Source: Hymenopus coronatus
Lineage: Eukaryota > Arthropoda > Insecta > Mantodea > Hymenopodidae
Direction: 5' to 3'
Assembly (NCBI GenBank): GCA_030762935.1
Contig: CM060883.1
Coordinates: 30,746,501 to 30,810,500, forward strand
Length of the DNA: 64,000 nucleotides
The notes under the pieces were generated by a model. The model saw nothing but the letters and a program-made list of their open reading frames with translations, was not told where the DNA came from and ran no database searches. Both the position numbers and the translations under genes were made by a program. Every line of letters starts with the position of its first letter. Within the stretch, counting starts at the first letter, position 1. This document shows positions 44,935-56,067 of this stretch, in pieces.

Positions 44935-45459
44935 TCATTAACTATTTTCATTGAACTCATTTTCATTCGTATTCAACTCCCGCATTCATACAACCAGGCT
45001 CTATAGAGTTTAGGCAGAAAATTCTTCGTCTCAGCCAGGAATCAAATCCAGGATCTCTGGGCTGAGAAATCTTAATGTGTGCTGACTACTCGAGGATAGA
45101 CACAGGAATCTCTAGGAGCTGATTTAAAGTCTGATAATTATATCAGAAATGTAAAGCTTTTAGTTTGGAAACAAGTGAATTTCAATGTATCTCTAACATG
45201 TTTACACGGAGAGCTGATTTGATTTGAGTATACACGTTCCTATTGAATACTGCATGGAAACGCGAATTCAGATCGTATTGAATCTTGGATCCCTTCCTCT
45301 TAGAAAGTGAGATCGAAATATGCTCCAAAGAAACACCTCCGTATTCAAATCGTATTCAATATGTCAAAGACGCTACATTCTACTACACTCTTTGCAACGC
45401 ACGACACTCTCAGCATTTTGTTTCCTTCAATAAACTTGACAGAAACTAATGTAACAAAA
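44935..45459. other. no recognisable gene
   Basis: A possible tRNA-like B-box complement (CAGCCAGGAATCAAATCCAG) near 45038. The rest is unassigned. Confidence 0.4.
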
Positions 45460-45822
45460 TACACAATAGTCCATTTTTATAATTTCCCTAATCTTGCAAT
45501 TTGTTATTCTCTAAAACTAACCTCAAAACCCGCTTAAAATACACAGAACCATGTTTAACAAGCTGGTCCAACGTAGATCCAAGTCGGCAGCATATAAAAA
45601 TCACACAACACACATTTTCATGGCTTCCATAACCTCGCAATTTATTCTTCTCAAAACTAACCTCAAAAGCGGCTTATAATAAGCAGAACTGTGTTTAATA
45701 AGTTTTCCAACGTAAATACAAGTCGAATAGACTGTAATAAAACACAACAGATCCAGTTTTTCTCAGCTACCTCTGCACCTTAAGAAGTTAACTTATTATT
45801 CTATAATGAGACCCATTTGTTC

Positions 45823-46084
45823 TTACTCCTGCGGCATATGGGGTTCTGCAGCAAATTCTACCAGGGTCTTAAGACTAATCGCTGATGCACCTTGATTCAT
45901 CAGCAATGCTACTTCATGTTCCTGAAGTCAACAATAGATATTCTTAAGAAACACTACACTAAACTGCATCTGACGTTTATTAACCATCCCAACTCACTCT
46001 CAACGAAATCCCAGTACAGCTGTCACCTCCTAGCGAAGATAGAAGATTAAAGCGGAAGAGACACACTGATCTCCTAAATATATA
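45823..46084 (+). pseudogene. LINE reverse transcriptase C-terminus, array unit 1
   Basis: Reading YSCGIWGSAANST, then after a deletion RLIADAP, and on to ILKKHYTKLHLTFINHPNS, RRLKRKRHTDLLNI and a stop. YG(I)..WG.A..S....iq..Qn..LR.I..APW...N...H.DL..P.V...i is the Jockey-type ORF2 tail. This unit lacks the segment that carries a TAG in units 2 and 3. It keeps a 15-bp stretch (KLHLT codons) missing from them. Confidence 0.7.
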
Positions 46085-46358
46085 ACAGAAAAAGAGGGTC
46101 TTCATTAGACCATTCACTGTTGCAATTAAGTTATGTAATAAATGAAAATAAGATCCATTTTTATCGTTTCCATAGTTTCGGAATTTATTCCTCTCTGAAG
46201 CTAACCTCAAAATCCGCTTAAAATACGCAGAACTATGTTTAACAAATTCCCAACGTATATCCAAGTCGGCAGCATTTATTAAAACACAACAGACCAGTTT
46301 TTTTCTCAGCTGCCTGAGCACTTTAATTTATTATTCTATATTAAGACCAATTTGGATC

Positions 46359-46699
46359 TACTCCTGCGGCATATGGGGTTTGCAGCAAAATCTACCATCA
46401 AGAAAATACAAACATTCTAGAACAGGGTCTTAAGACTAATCGCTGATGCACCGTGGTTCATTAACAATGATACTTTCCATGGATATCTTCGTGTTCCTGA
46501 AGTCAACAATGGTTCATTAACAATGCTGTTCTCCATAGATATCTTCGTGTTCCTGAAGTCAACAATATTCTTAAGAAACACTACACTATTTATTAACCAT
46601 CCTAACTCACTACTCAACGAAATCCCAGGGCAGCTGCGATCTCCTAGAGAAGAGAGAAGATTAAAGCGGAAGAGACACACTGATCTCCTAAGTATGTAA
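46359..46699 (+). pseudogene. LINE reverse transcriptase C-terminus, array unit 2
   Basis: Same tail with TIKKIQTF, TAG, NRVLRLIADAPWFINN. An internal 56-bp tandem duplication (GGTTCATTAACAATG at 46455 and 46511) breaks the frame. Downstream a 3' UTR ends in AATAAA at about 46802-46807. Confidence 0.7.
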
Positions 46700-47008
46700 C
46701 AAAAGAAGAGATATTGGAAGACACCGTCTACACATGTTTCATCATTGTGTATATAGACTAGTATCACAACTGTAATGCACTTTGTTGCAATTAAGTTATC
46801 TAATAAATGAAAATAAGACCCATTTGTATCATTTCCATAATTTAGCAATTTATTCTTCTCTGAAACTAACCTCAAAACCCGCCTAAAATATACAGAACTA
46901 TGTTTAACAAGTTCGCCAACGTAAATCCAAGCCGACCAGCATGAAGTAAAACACAACAGACACCTTAATAAGTTAATTTATTATTCTATAATGAGATCAA
47001 TTTGGACT

Positions 47009-47284
47009 TACTCCCGCGGCATGTGAGGTTCTGCAGCAAATTCTACCATCAAGAAAATACAAACATTCTAGAACAGGGTCTTAAGTCTAATCGCTGATGC
47101 ACCTTGGTTCATTAGCAACGCTACTCTCCATCGAGATCTTCGTGTTCCTGAAGTCAACAATATTCTTAAGAAACACTACATTATTTATTAACCAGCCTAA
47201 CTCACTACTCAATGAAATCCCAGGGCAGCTGCCATCTCCTAAAGAAGATTAAAGCGGAAGACACACTCATCTCCTAAATATATA
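47009..47284 (+). pseudogene. LINE reverse transcriptase C-terminus, array unit 3
   Basis: Reads TIKKIQTF, the same TAG, NRVLRLIADAPWFISNATLH, RDLRVPEVNNILKKHY. It has a 9-bp deletion near CCTAAAGAAGATTAAAG. Shares the TAG and the 15-bp deletion with unit 2, so both derive from an already defective copy. Confidence 0.7.
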
Positions 47285-47652
47285 ACAGAAAAAGAGGATC
47301 TTCATTAGAAGACACCCTCCACACATGTTTCATGTCATTGTGTATGAATACTAGTATCACAAATGCAATTATGCTATCTAATAAATGAAACTAAGACCCA
47401 TTTTAATCGTTTCCATAATTTCGCAATTTATTCTTTTCTGAAGCTAACCTCAAAACCCGCTTGAAATACACAGAACTTTGTTTAACAAGTTCGCAAACGT
47501 AAATCTAAGTAGACCAGCATGTAATAAAACACGCAACACCCATTTTTATGTTTCTATAACCTCGCAATTTATTCCTCTCTAAAACTAACCTCAAAACTCG
47601 CTTAAAATACAATGTTTAACAAGTTTGCCAACTAAATCCAAGTCCAGCAGCA

Positions 47653-48288
47653 TAAATTCTCGAACCTTGAGCATTGAAAACGATCTTAGTTGAATTGAAC
47701 AAGTGAAATGCGGATGGTATTCATATGGAATTGCACTCAAATCGATGTTAGTGTCTTACGGAAACGTGGTAATAGTCTCGTACTATCTATTACTCCTAAC
47801 ATCGCTCTATAAGCACCTGTGTCCGAGTCAAGACAATGCGACCTCACATGAGGGTAGATCATTGCACTCTTATGCCCGAGGGTACAGGATCCGTTAAGGA
47901 TGAGGAAGTACCTGCCCTCCCATCACAGAGAGAGAGAGGAGAAGTTCGGCTAGCCGCAGGAATTTATTGTTTCCATAAAAACGGGCGTTGCATATCGGCG
48001 CGGCGCCCGCGTCTACAGGTGCGGCTTCATTGCCCGTTAAAACTTGAAAAACCGGAATCTTGACGCAGCAATATGTCTAGTGTCACTTCTTTAAATCTCG
48101 GAAATCTGCTACTTCCGTATAGATGCATAGGTATATCTTCAATTTCAGTTTCAAAATTACACGATATAAATGTGATATTCATTTTTTACTTGCGCGTGTT
48201 GCAGAAACGCCATTCCGCCCACCTCTAAGGTATTGCATTCCATCCAATAACTCGATAGCGAAATTACGCAGACATTTTGATTCAGAAT
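47653..48288. other. unassigned, includes GC-rich patch
   Basis: CGGCGCGGCGCCCGCG at about 47997-48012 is unusually GC-rich for the window. Open frames at 47703-47897 and 47836-48063 have no motif. A short R850 scrap (GGTATTGCATTCCATCC) lies at 48228-48275. Confidence 0.4.
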
Positions 48289-48910
48289 CTGTTGTGTTCC
48301 GTTCACTTAACTTTCTCTAACTGTTCAACAAACAGTTCTTACAAAAGATGGTCCAGAATAAAACAAAAGGGACATTAAACGCAGGAGGACTTCCGTTTGA
48401 GAAAAGTTTAATTATTTTAAAAATAAAACCAATAATATCTGGAAATTGTTATCTCTACAAAAAATGAATATCACATAAATTGTGTGTTTTAACGAGATCT
48501 ATATTTTTGGAGCAGTAACTTTTTGTCTATCTCCTGCAGTTTACAAGTTATGGAAAGGACTTCAGACTCCAGAAAATTCAAGATATACATATCATTTGTC
48601 GTGTAAATATCCTTACGGCAGTTAAATGAAAATCGTTAGAACCATAGTTTTTAGTGGATTTTCTTGAAAATCTTCCTGTCTCATCCTAGAAAGATATTGA
48701 ACCTGAGCATCAAGTTTGGAATTTAACCAACTTTTCGTTTTTGAGTAATCGTGTTCACACAAACACACGCGCACTTTTTCTAAAAATGCTTCTTTTTATA
48801 CAGGGGAACCCAAAATGTTTATTTCCGATGAATATTTGTATCACGTTTTTCGATGGAATGCAATGCCTTCTCTACCTATGCATTATGTACTAAGTAGGGA
48901 AAGTAAAAAT
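48289..48910 (+). mobile_element. R850 element with internal deletions
   Basis: TCTGTTGTGTTCCGTTCACT start, middle shortened, degraded hairpin, and a GGGAAAGTAAAAA end. Confidence 0.8.
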
Positions 48911-48967
48911 GAATGAATTCCCTGGATGTGATTTTACATTGCAACTCTATTGAATAACAAAACAAAT

Positions 48968-49312
48968 CTGATTATCCCAATCATATGATTTTCTCTTGCT
49001 GTTCCAAAAATAAGCTTTCCTTACAAAAGATTATTCTCTTATCCCTGCCATGTTAATCGAGATAAACATTAGTAGAAATGGTCTTATTTTTTTCTTAAAT
49101 AGAAAGCAAATAAGTGAATACATAAGCACAAACATATTCAAATCTTTTAAAAACGATCCCTATGTGACACAATTGAAACTTGGTTTTATTTTGTATTCCC
49201 AGGAGTAAATCAAAAGAGATGAAACGAAAATTGACTACCCGCTCGAGAAAAGTTTAAGTAGTTTAAAACTGAAATCAATAAAAAGTAATATCTCGGAAAC
49301 GGTTAACTCTAC
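48968..49312 (+). mobile_element. R850 5' part
   Basis: TCTGATTATCCCAATCATAT start to GGTTAACTCTACAAACGAAA, where the next copy begins. Confidence 0.75.
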
Positions 49313-49321
49313 AAACGAAAA

Positions 49322-49470
49322 AGCCTGATGTGTTTCATTCACATGAATTTCTTTACACCTCTGTAAAAGATTATTATTAAAAAGCTTATTCTTCTTTGTA
49401 CTTCATGTTAATCAAGATAAAAATCAGCAGAAATTGTTCTAATTACTTGGTTCCCAGTAAGTGGAAGAGA
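49322..49470 (+). mobile_element. R850 5' fragment
   Basis: CCTGATGTGTTTCATTCACA start to CCAGTAAGTGGAAGAG, cut by the next copy. Confidence 0.75.
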
Positions 49471-49477
49471 AAAAATC

Positions 49478-50213
49478 TAACATGTTCCATTCACATGATG
49501 TCCTCTAGCGGTTCGGTAAACAAACCTTTTATTCAAAACATTAATATGTTATCTACATCATGATAAATAAATATAAGCTTCCTTGTAAGTAGAAGGGAAA
49601 TAAGAAAATGCATAGGCTAAAGCGACAGTCTCGCCCTTTAAAATCCGGTTGCTATGTGAAACAATTGAAATTCCATCTCTTTACTTCCCAGGAATAAACA
49701 ACCGAGAAACGAGAAAAAAAAATGTATTCCCGTTGGAGAAAGGTTTATTTGGCTTAAAACAAAAACCAATAATCCGGAATATCTCGAAAACGGTTAACTT
49801 TACACAAAAAAAAATGTATGTGGCATCAATTTTGTGTTTTAATGAGATCTACATTTTTTATGTGGTACGTTTTTGTATATCTCTTACGGTTTCCAAGTTA
49901 TAAAAAAGTCATCCAGAATGAAGAGGTCTTCAGAGGTTATTCCTAGAAAATCCAAGATATACATTTCGTATGTCATAAAAGTATCACACATAAGGTATAT
50001 TAATAAAAATCGTAAGAGCCACATTTTCGAAAATAAATTTTTTTAAAAAAAGTTTCATGTAAAGGGTAGTCGGGGGTGGGCGGTTTTTCTTGAAGATCTT
50101 CGTGCCGCATCCTTGGAAGATACCAAACTTAAATATCAAGTTTGGTATTTAATGGTCTTTTCGTTTTTGAGCTATACAGAGTCACACGCAGACCTTATTC
50201 TAAAAATGCTTCT
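49478..50213 (+). mobile_element. R850, left part of a copy split by insertion
   Basis: TCTAACATGTTCCATTCACA to CTTATTCTAAAAATGCTTC. Its 3' end resumes at 51137 after the inserted minus-strand copy. Confidence 0.75.
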
Positions 50214-50352
50214 TTTTACTTTCTCCATACGCACTATGCACATAGTGTATAGAGAAAGTATTGCACTCCACCAAAAATTCGATACCGAGATTTCACCGGA
50301 AATATATGTTTTAGGGTCCCCAATATTCAAAAAACGCATTTTCACAAAAAGG

Positions 50353-50415
<63 letters not shown>

Positions 50416-51135
50416 GTGTGTCCGTGTGTCTGTGAACACGATAACTCAAAAACGAAAAGTCGGTAAAATACCAAACTTGGTATTTAGGTTAAGTATCTTC
50501 CAGGGATGCGACACGAAGATTTTGAGAAAAATCCCCCCACCCCCAACTATCCTTTATATGGAACTTTTTTCGAAAATTTTGATTTTCTCAAAAATGGCTC
50601 CAACGATTTTGATTAAAATTTCGCATATTAAACATATTTACCGGACAAATTAAATGTATATCTTGAATTTTCTGGGAATAGCCTCTGAAGATTAGTTTAT
50701 TCTGAATGAATTTTACTAAATTTTGAATAACTGCTAAACCGTAAGAGATGGACAAAAACTTACTACACAAAAAATGTAGAGCACATTAAAACACACAATT
50801 TATGTTATAAACATTTTTTTCGTGGAGTTCGTCGTTTTTGTGACATTCCTTATTTTTGGTTTCTATGAAAAACGTATACTTTTCTCATACAGGAACTTGT
50901 CAACTCCTATCCATATAGACAAAGGAAATTCATTGACATAGCAACCAGGTTTTGACTATCACTTTAACCTACAGTTGTCCCTTATTTCGCTTCCACTTAC
51001 AAGGAAGCGAGTAATAAGACTATTTCTGCTAATTTTTTCTGATTAGGATAAAGTAAATAGAAGTATAACCTTTTTAAGAATAATTTGTTGCAGGGATATG
51101 GAGAAAGTCATGTGAATTCTACACATCAGATTTTT
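50214..51135 (-). mobile_element. R850 element, complete, longest GT tract
   Basis: TTTTTACTTTCTCCATACGC, hairpin, (GT)n at 50355-50413, and end at TCTACACATCAGATTTTTT. Inserted into the plus-strand copy on both sides. Confidence 0.9.
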
Positions 51136-51136
51136 T

Positions 51137-51230
51137 GTATTTCCCGTGAAATCTCGATATCGAATTTTTGGGCGAATTACGATACTTTTCCTATACACTA
51201 CGTAGGTACATGGTACGTGTAGAGTAAATG
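51137..51230 (+). mobile_element. R850, right part of the split copy
   Basis: GTATTTCCCGTGAAATCTCG through the hairpin ACACTACGTAGGTACATGG to GTAGAGTAAATG. Confidence 0.75.
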
Positions 51231-51550
51231 ACATAAACTGGTGTTTTAATGACAACTATATTTTAGTCTAGAAACTTTTGTCTATCTCTTACAGTTTACC
51301 ACTCATGGAAAGGTCATTCAGGATGAAGAGGTTTTCAGAGGCTATTCCCAAAAAATTCAAGATAATATATTTTATATTTTGTTTGTCATAAAAATATCTT
51401 AAACATATGACATTTTAATCAAAATCGCGTGACGCATCCTTGGAAGATACTGAACTCACATATCAAGTTTGTTATTCAACCGCCTTTTTATATTTGAGCT
51501 ATGCTGCCCACATACATACACACAGGCCGACAGAGAGACACACGAACATT
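51231..51550 (+). mobile_element. R850, left part of a second split copy
   Basis: ATAAACTGGTGTTTTAATGA to ACACACGAACATTTTT. Continues after the inserted copy at 52433. Confidence 0.75.
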
Positions 51551-51689
51551 TTTACTTTCTCTATACGCACTATGTACATAATGAATAGAGAAAGTATTGC
51601 ACTCCACCAAAAAATTTGATACCGAGATTTCACCGGAAATGTATGTTTTAGGGTCCCCTTTATCTAAAAAAAGCATTTTCACAAAAAGG

Positions 51690-51723
<34 letters not shown>

Positions 51724-52432
51724 TGTGTCCGTGTGTCTGTGAACACGATAACTCAAAAACGAAAAGTCGGTAAAATACCAAAATTGGTATTTAAGTTTAG
51801 TATCTTCCAGGGATGCGACACGAAGATTTTGTGAAAAAACCCCACCCCCAACTACCCTTTACATGGAACTTTTTTCGAAAATTTTGATTTTCTAAAAGAT
51901 GGCTCTAACGATTTTGACTAAAATATCATATATTAAAGATATTTACCTGACAAATAAAATGTATATTTTGAATTTTCTGGGAATAGCCTCTGAAGGCTAC
52001 TTTATTCTGGATGAATTTTGCATAACTACTAAACCGTAAGAGATGGACAAAAACTTAACACACAAAAAGTGTAGAGCACGTTAAAACACACAATTTATGC
52101 TATATACATTTTTTTCGTGGAGTTGATCGTTTTTTAGATATTCCTTTTTCTTGGTTTCAGCTTTGAAAAACTTAATTCTTTTCTCATACAGGAATTTGTC
52201 AACTCCTGTCCACACAAACAAAGGAACATCAGTCACATAGCAACCAGCTTTTGGCTTTCACTTTAACCTATGGTACTCCCTTATTTCGCTTGTATTTACA
52301 ATAAAGCAAGGAATAAGATTATTTCTGCTAATTTTCCTCGATTAACACGAAATAAATAAAAGATAGCTTATTAACAATAATTTGTTACAGAGAGATAGAG
52401 AAAGTCATGTGAATGGAACACATCAGATTTTT
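51551..52432 (-). mobile_element. R850 element, complete, inserted in a T-run
   Basis: ACTTTCTCTATACGCACTAT to GAACACATCAGATTTTT. (GT)n at 51692-51721. Flanked by TTTTT on both sides, so the empty site GAACATTTTTCTAAAAAGC can be inferred. Confidence 0.9.
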
Positions 52433-52490
52433 CTAAAAAGCAACTTCTCTATCCACTATATACATTGCACATACGTGACAGAGGAAATAA
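52433..52490 (+). mobile_element. R850, right end of the second split copy
   Basis: CTAAAAAGCAACTTCTCTAT, then the hairpin TATATACATTGCACATACG to GAGGAAATAATAAAA. Confidence 0.6.
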
Positions 52491-52852
52491 TAAAAATACC
52501 TACCTATCATGGTAACTACTTTTGAGTGCCAGGCTCGACTTACTATTAACCCTTGTATTTGTGGTTCTGGCATAATATGTTATTTACACTGAAATGTGGG
52601 ATGACGACATAAGTAGTATTAACACAGCAACTCTTACTTGTATTTCTATATTTTGAAAAAAAAAATTGTTTAAATTTAGTTAGTTTTAATTATATTCATT
52701 TTTATTCAAATATCGTATTTCAAATAATGTTTTACAATTGAGCTTTATCGTGAATGGAATCAAGGATCTCTTGAAAGAGCATAACTTTGCTTGGTTATGA
52801 TTTAATTTAATTTATTTTATTTTAAGTTAATTTTATTGCGTTTTTTGCCAAA
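52491..52852. other. AT-rich, no recognisable gene
   Basis: TTTAATTTATTTTATTTTAAG-like low complexity near 52800-52840. Confidence 0.5.
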
Positions 52853-53060
52853 TAGTCAGCTTGTCCCTCACTAAGGGGCCCCAAGTTCGATTCAGAGAAC
52901 CAGATGAGGTTTTATGGTGGACAAAGCGAATCTAGGGTGGGTTTTCTTCGTGTTCTTCAGTTTCCTCCTCCATTCTTTCCACCACCTGCTCCATAATTAC
53001 ATTTCTATACATCCATTTCATATAATCTTCCTCACTGTCATTCCAGGTATCTCTCCCTGA
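52853..53060 (+). mobile_element. SINE-B, diverged
   Basis: CCCCAAGTTCGATTCAGAG (B-box), GGTGGACAAAGCGAATCTAG and CCACCTGCTCCATAATTACA align with 22657-22940. Confidence 0.6.
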
Positions 53061-53109
53061 TCCAAAGTTCGTGTACTCAACTCGCATCCGAACCCAACCA
53101 CTGGAGGAC

Positions 53110-53567
53110 GCCGAGGACGCCGAGGCAGGTGCATTCGGGAGGTCGTAGGATCGATACCTCTGACCTGTAACTCATAGGCTCTTTCTGTGGTTTTCCCGCA
53201 TCACTAGGCAAATGCTGTGGAGGTTTCTTCATTTCACTTCCATTTCTTCCAATCGGTCTCTTTCAGGGCTGTAATTGTTGGTGAGGACTGCGGTGGCCCT
53301 CCCTAAGTGGTGACTGCTTTGGAAATAAAGCTCTTGGCGGCGGCATGGCGTTGGAAGTCGTCTGTAGATTTATGGAGTTTGGTCACACTTGGAGCGGGGC
53401 CTATTAGAGATTCCCGCGACGAGATGAAGAACTGCTTGGAATGCGTTAAGGACCATCCATGGTGACTCCATTCCTGCCATTCGGTTTCGGCCGCCCGCTG
53501 TAATTACTCTCATCTTATCCTCCTAGGGTAGGCTGCAATGGCTGCAATGCAGAATCCCCTCCGGCAT

Positions 53568-53620
<53 letters not shown>
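53110..53620 (+). mobile_element. repeat E, longest copy, ends in (AC)n
   Basis: Possible tRNA-like start (GGTCGTAGGATCGATACCTC), then TTTCAGGGCTGTAATTGTTG and CGGCCGCCCGCTGTAATTAC. Ends in an (AC) tract at 53570-53619. It may be a SINE or a LINE 3' end. Confidence 0.6.
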
Positions 53621-53621
<1 letters not shown>

Positions 53622-54007
53622 GCCCGTTCCAGCCCAGACTACCGCTGACGGTGGTGTCGCTAGTATTGTTCCCTAACGAATGTAGTTTACTGAAGGATCA
53701 TGAGGATTTGCGCGGATCGAGCGTATGGTACAGTCCGTCACGCAATGCTGTAAACAGTGGGCATTTATGTTTACGATCAATTTATAGGCGACACTTATCC
53801 GATTTATTATAACTCACCTACTGTAATGTCAGCAATTAGTGAATACGTTCGTTTAATACAGCACTGTAGTGGAACGGTCGTGTAATGCACACTGATTATC
53901 CACATCTGTTCAGTGCATGACGTAACAGTTAGTGCCAGCACCGGTGGGGGAGGTGGGACCGGCAGTACACATATACGAGGAGAATTAAAAGGTCAAGAAG
54001 AAAATAT
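53621..54007. other. no recognisable gene
   Basis: Nothing recognised. Confidence 0.4.
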
Positions 54008-54903
54008 GTTACTTTCTCTACACGTACTATGTACATAGTGTATAGAGTAGGTACTGCATTCCACCCAAAATTTCGATACTAAGATTTCAACGGAAAACTC
54101 ACATTTTAGGGTCCCCTGTATCCAAAAAAAAAAAAAACAGAAAAAGGTCCGTTTGTGAGTGTCCGTGAGTCTGTGAACACGATAATTCAAAATTGAAAAG
54201 TAGGCAATGTACCATACTTGGTATTTAAATTTAGTATCTTCCAGGGATGCTTTTGAGAAAAATCCCCCCACCCCAAACTACGCTTATGGAAAACATTTCG
54301 AAAATTTTGATTTTCTCAAAAATGGCTCTAACGATTTTGATTAAAATATTGTATATTTAAAATATTTATGTGACAAACAATATATATATATATATATATA
54401 TATTCAATCATCTGGGAATAGTCTCTCAAGACATATTTATTCTGGTTGAATTTTGCGAAAGTTTTCATAACTGGTAAACCGTAAGCGTTAGACAAAAACT
54501 CACCACACAAAAATGTAGAGCTCGCTAAAACACACAATTTATGTTGGGCATATACATTTTTTCGTGGAACTGGCCGTTTTTAAGATATTCCTCGTTATTA
54601 GTTTCAGCTTTAAAATAATTATACTTCTCTCATACGGGAATTTGTCAACTCCTGTCCATACAAACAAAGATTGCAACCAGATTTTAAAAGATTTGACTAT
54701 CGATTTAGCCTAGTGCATTCTCTCATTTCCCTTCTACTTACGAGGAAGCAGGTAATAAGACACTTTCTGCCGTTTTTTTTTTTTTTTTTTTTTTTTTTTT
54801 GTCGATTAGCATTAAGTTAATATAAGAATACGGTTTTTAACAATAATTTGTCACAGGGATGTAGAGGAAGTCAAGCGAATGGAACACATCAAGTTTTTTT
54901 TTT
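54008..54903 (-). mobile_element. R850 element, complete
   Basis: TTACTTTCTCTACACGTACT hairpin, (TA)n at 54378-54402, T-run at 54772-54800, and end at GAACACATCAAG. The microsatellite site has an A-run instead of GT. Confidence 0.9.
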
Positions 54904-55239
54904 TATTGCTAACACGAAAAACAGTGTTAAACTCAATAAATGGTATATCTTCAAATAATGATGTGCTCCAGAATATCACCGACTTGGCACATTTTCAACA
55001 TTCCTTGTGGAGTTTATTATTTAGTTGTTTTGCAACACGCACCTTTGGGGAAAGCGAGGGAGAGACTACTGCGTGACTCGAAAACCAAAATGTCATCCCC
55101 ACGATCTCGCCGGAAGCAAGACAAGTCATCGATCAGCCTTGTTGTCAAGTGGCCCTTTCTCCTCGATCATTAGCTTACAGTTGTTGTCATGGCAACTGAA
55201 CAGACACCTACATATTCCTTGGCAATATTTAACGAAAAA
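54904..55239. other. no recognisable gene
   Basis: Overlapping frames at 54879-55327 have no motif. Confidence 0.4.
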
Positions 55240-56067
55240 TCTGATGTGTTCCATTCACATGACTTTCTCTACATCTCTGCAACAAATTATTGTTAAAAAG
55301 TTTAGGCTTCTATTTACTTCACGATAATCGAGAAAAAATTAGCAGAAATTACTTGGCTCCTTGTAAGTAGAAGCGAAATAAGGGAGTAATATAGGTTAAA
55401 GTGATAGTCAAAAGCTGGTTGCTATGTGACTGAAGTTCCTTGTTTGTATGGACAGGAGTTTACAAATTCCTGCATGAGTATACGCTTTTTAAAGCTGAAA
55501 CCACTTACAAGGATATCTGGAAAACGGCCAACTGCACGAAAAAAGTATATGATATTAATTGTTTGTTTTATGCTCATCTACATTTTTTGTGGAATAAGTT
55601 TTTGTCTATCTTTTACGGTTTACCAGTTATGCAAAATTCAATAAAAATCATCCAGAATAAAGAGGTGTTATATAGCCAGAAAATTCAAATAATACATTTT
55701 ATTTGGCATGTAAATATCTTAAATATAAGAAATGTTAATAAAAATTGTTAGAGCCATTTTCAAGGTAATCAAAATTTTCGAAATTTTTTACATGTAAAGG
55801 GTTATATGGGGTGGGAGGGATTTTCTTGAAAATCTTCGTGTCGCATCTTGGAAGATACCAAACTTAAATACCAAGTTTGGTGTTTAACGGTCTTTTCGTT
55901 TTTGAGCTATGCTGTCCACACACACAGGATCTTTTTCTGAAAATGTGTTTTTTCGGTGGGCTCAAAACATGCATTTCCGATGAAATTTCGGTATCGAATT
56001 TTCGGGTGCATTAAGATACCTTCTCATACACTCTGTAGGTACATAGTACGTGTAGAGAAAGTAAAAA
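55240..56067 (+). mobile_element. R850 element, complete, head-to-tail with next
   Basis: TCTGATGTGTTCCATTCACA start. Ends GTGTAGAGAAAGTAAAAA and is followed at once by the TCTGATG of the next copy. Confidence 0.9.

Larger units (their letters stand above)
45460..47652 (+). repeat. higher-order tandem array: 141-bp monomer with LINE 3' ends
   Basis: A monomer recognised by GCAATTTATTC...AACTAACCTCAAAACC...TATGTTTAACAAGTT occurs six times. Its internal GCAATTT begins at 45496, 45637, 46180, 46845, 47423 and 47564. The first and last spacings are exactly 141 bp. The three middle spacings are 543, 665 and 578 bp, because a LINE 3' end (see the next three entries) occupies the same junction of the monomer each time, between ...ACACAACA and CCCATTTTTATCG.... 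The array thus has a satellite-like monomer frame with three LINE-bearing long units. Confidence 0.8.
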
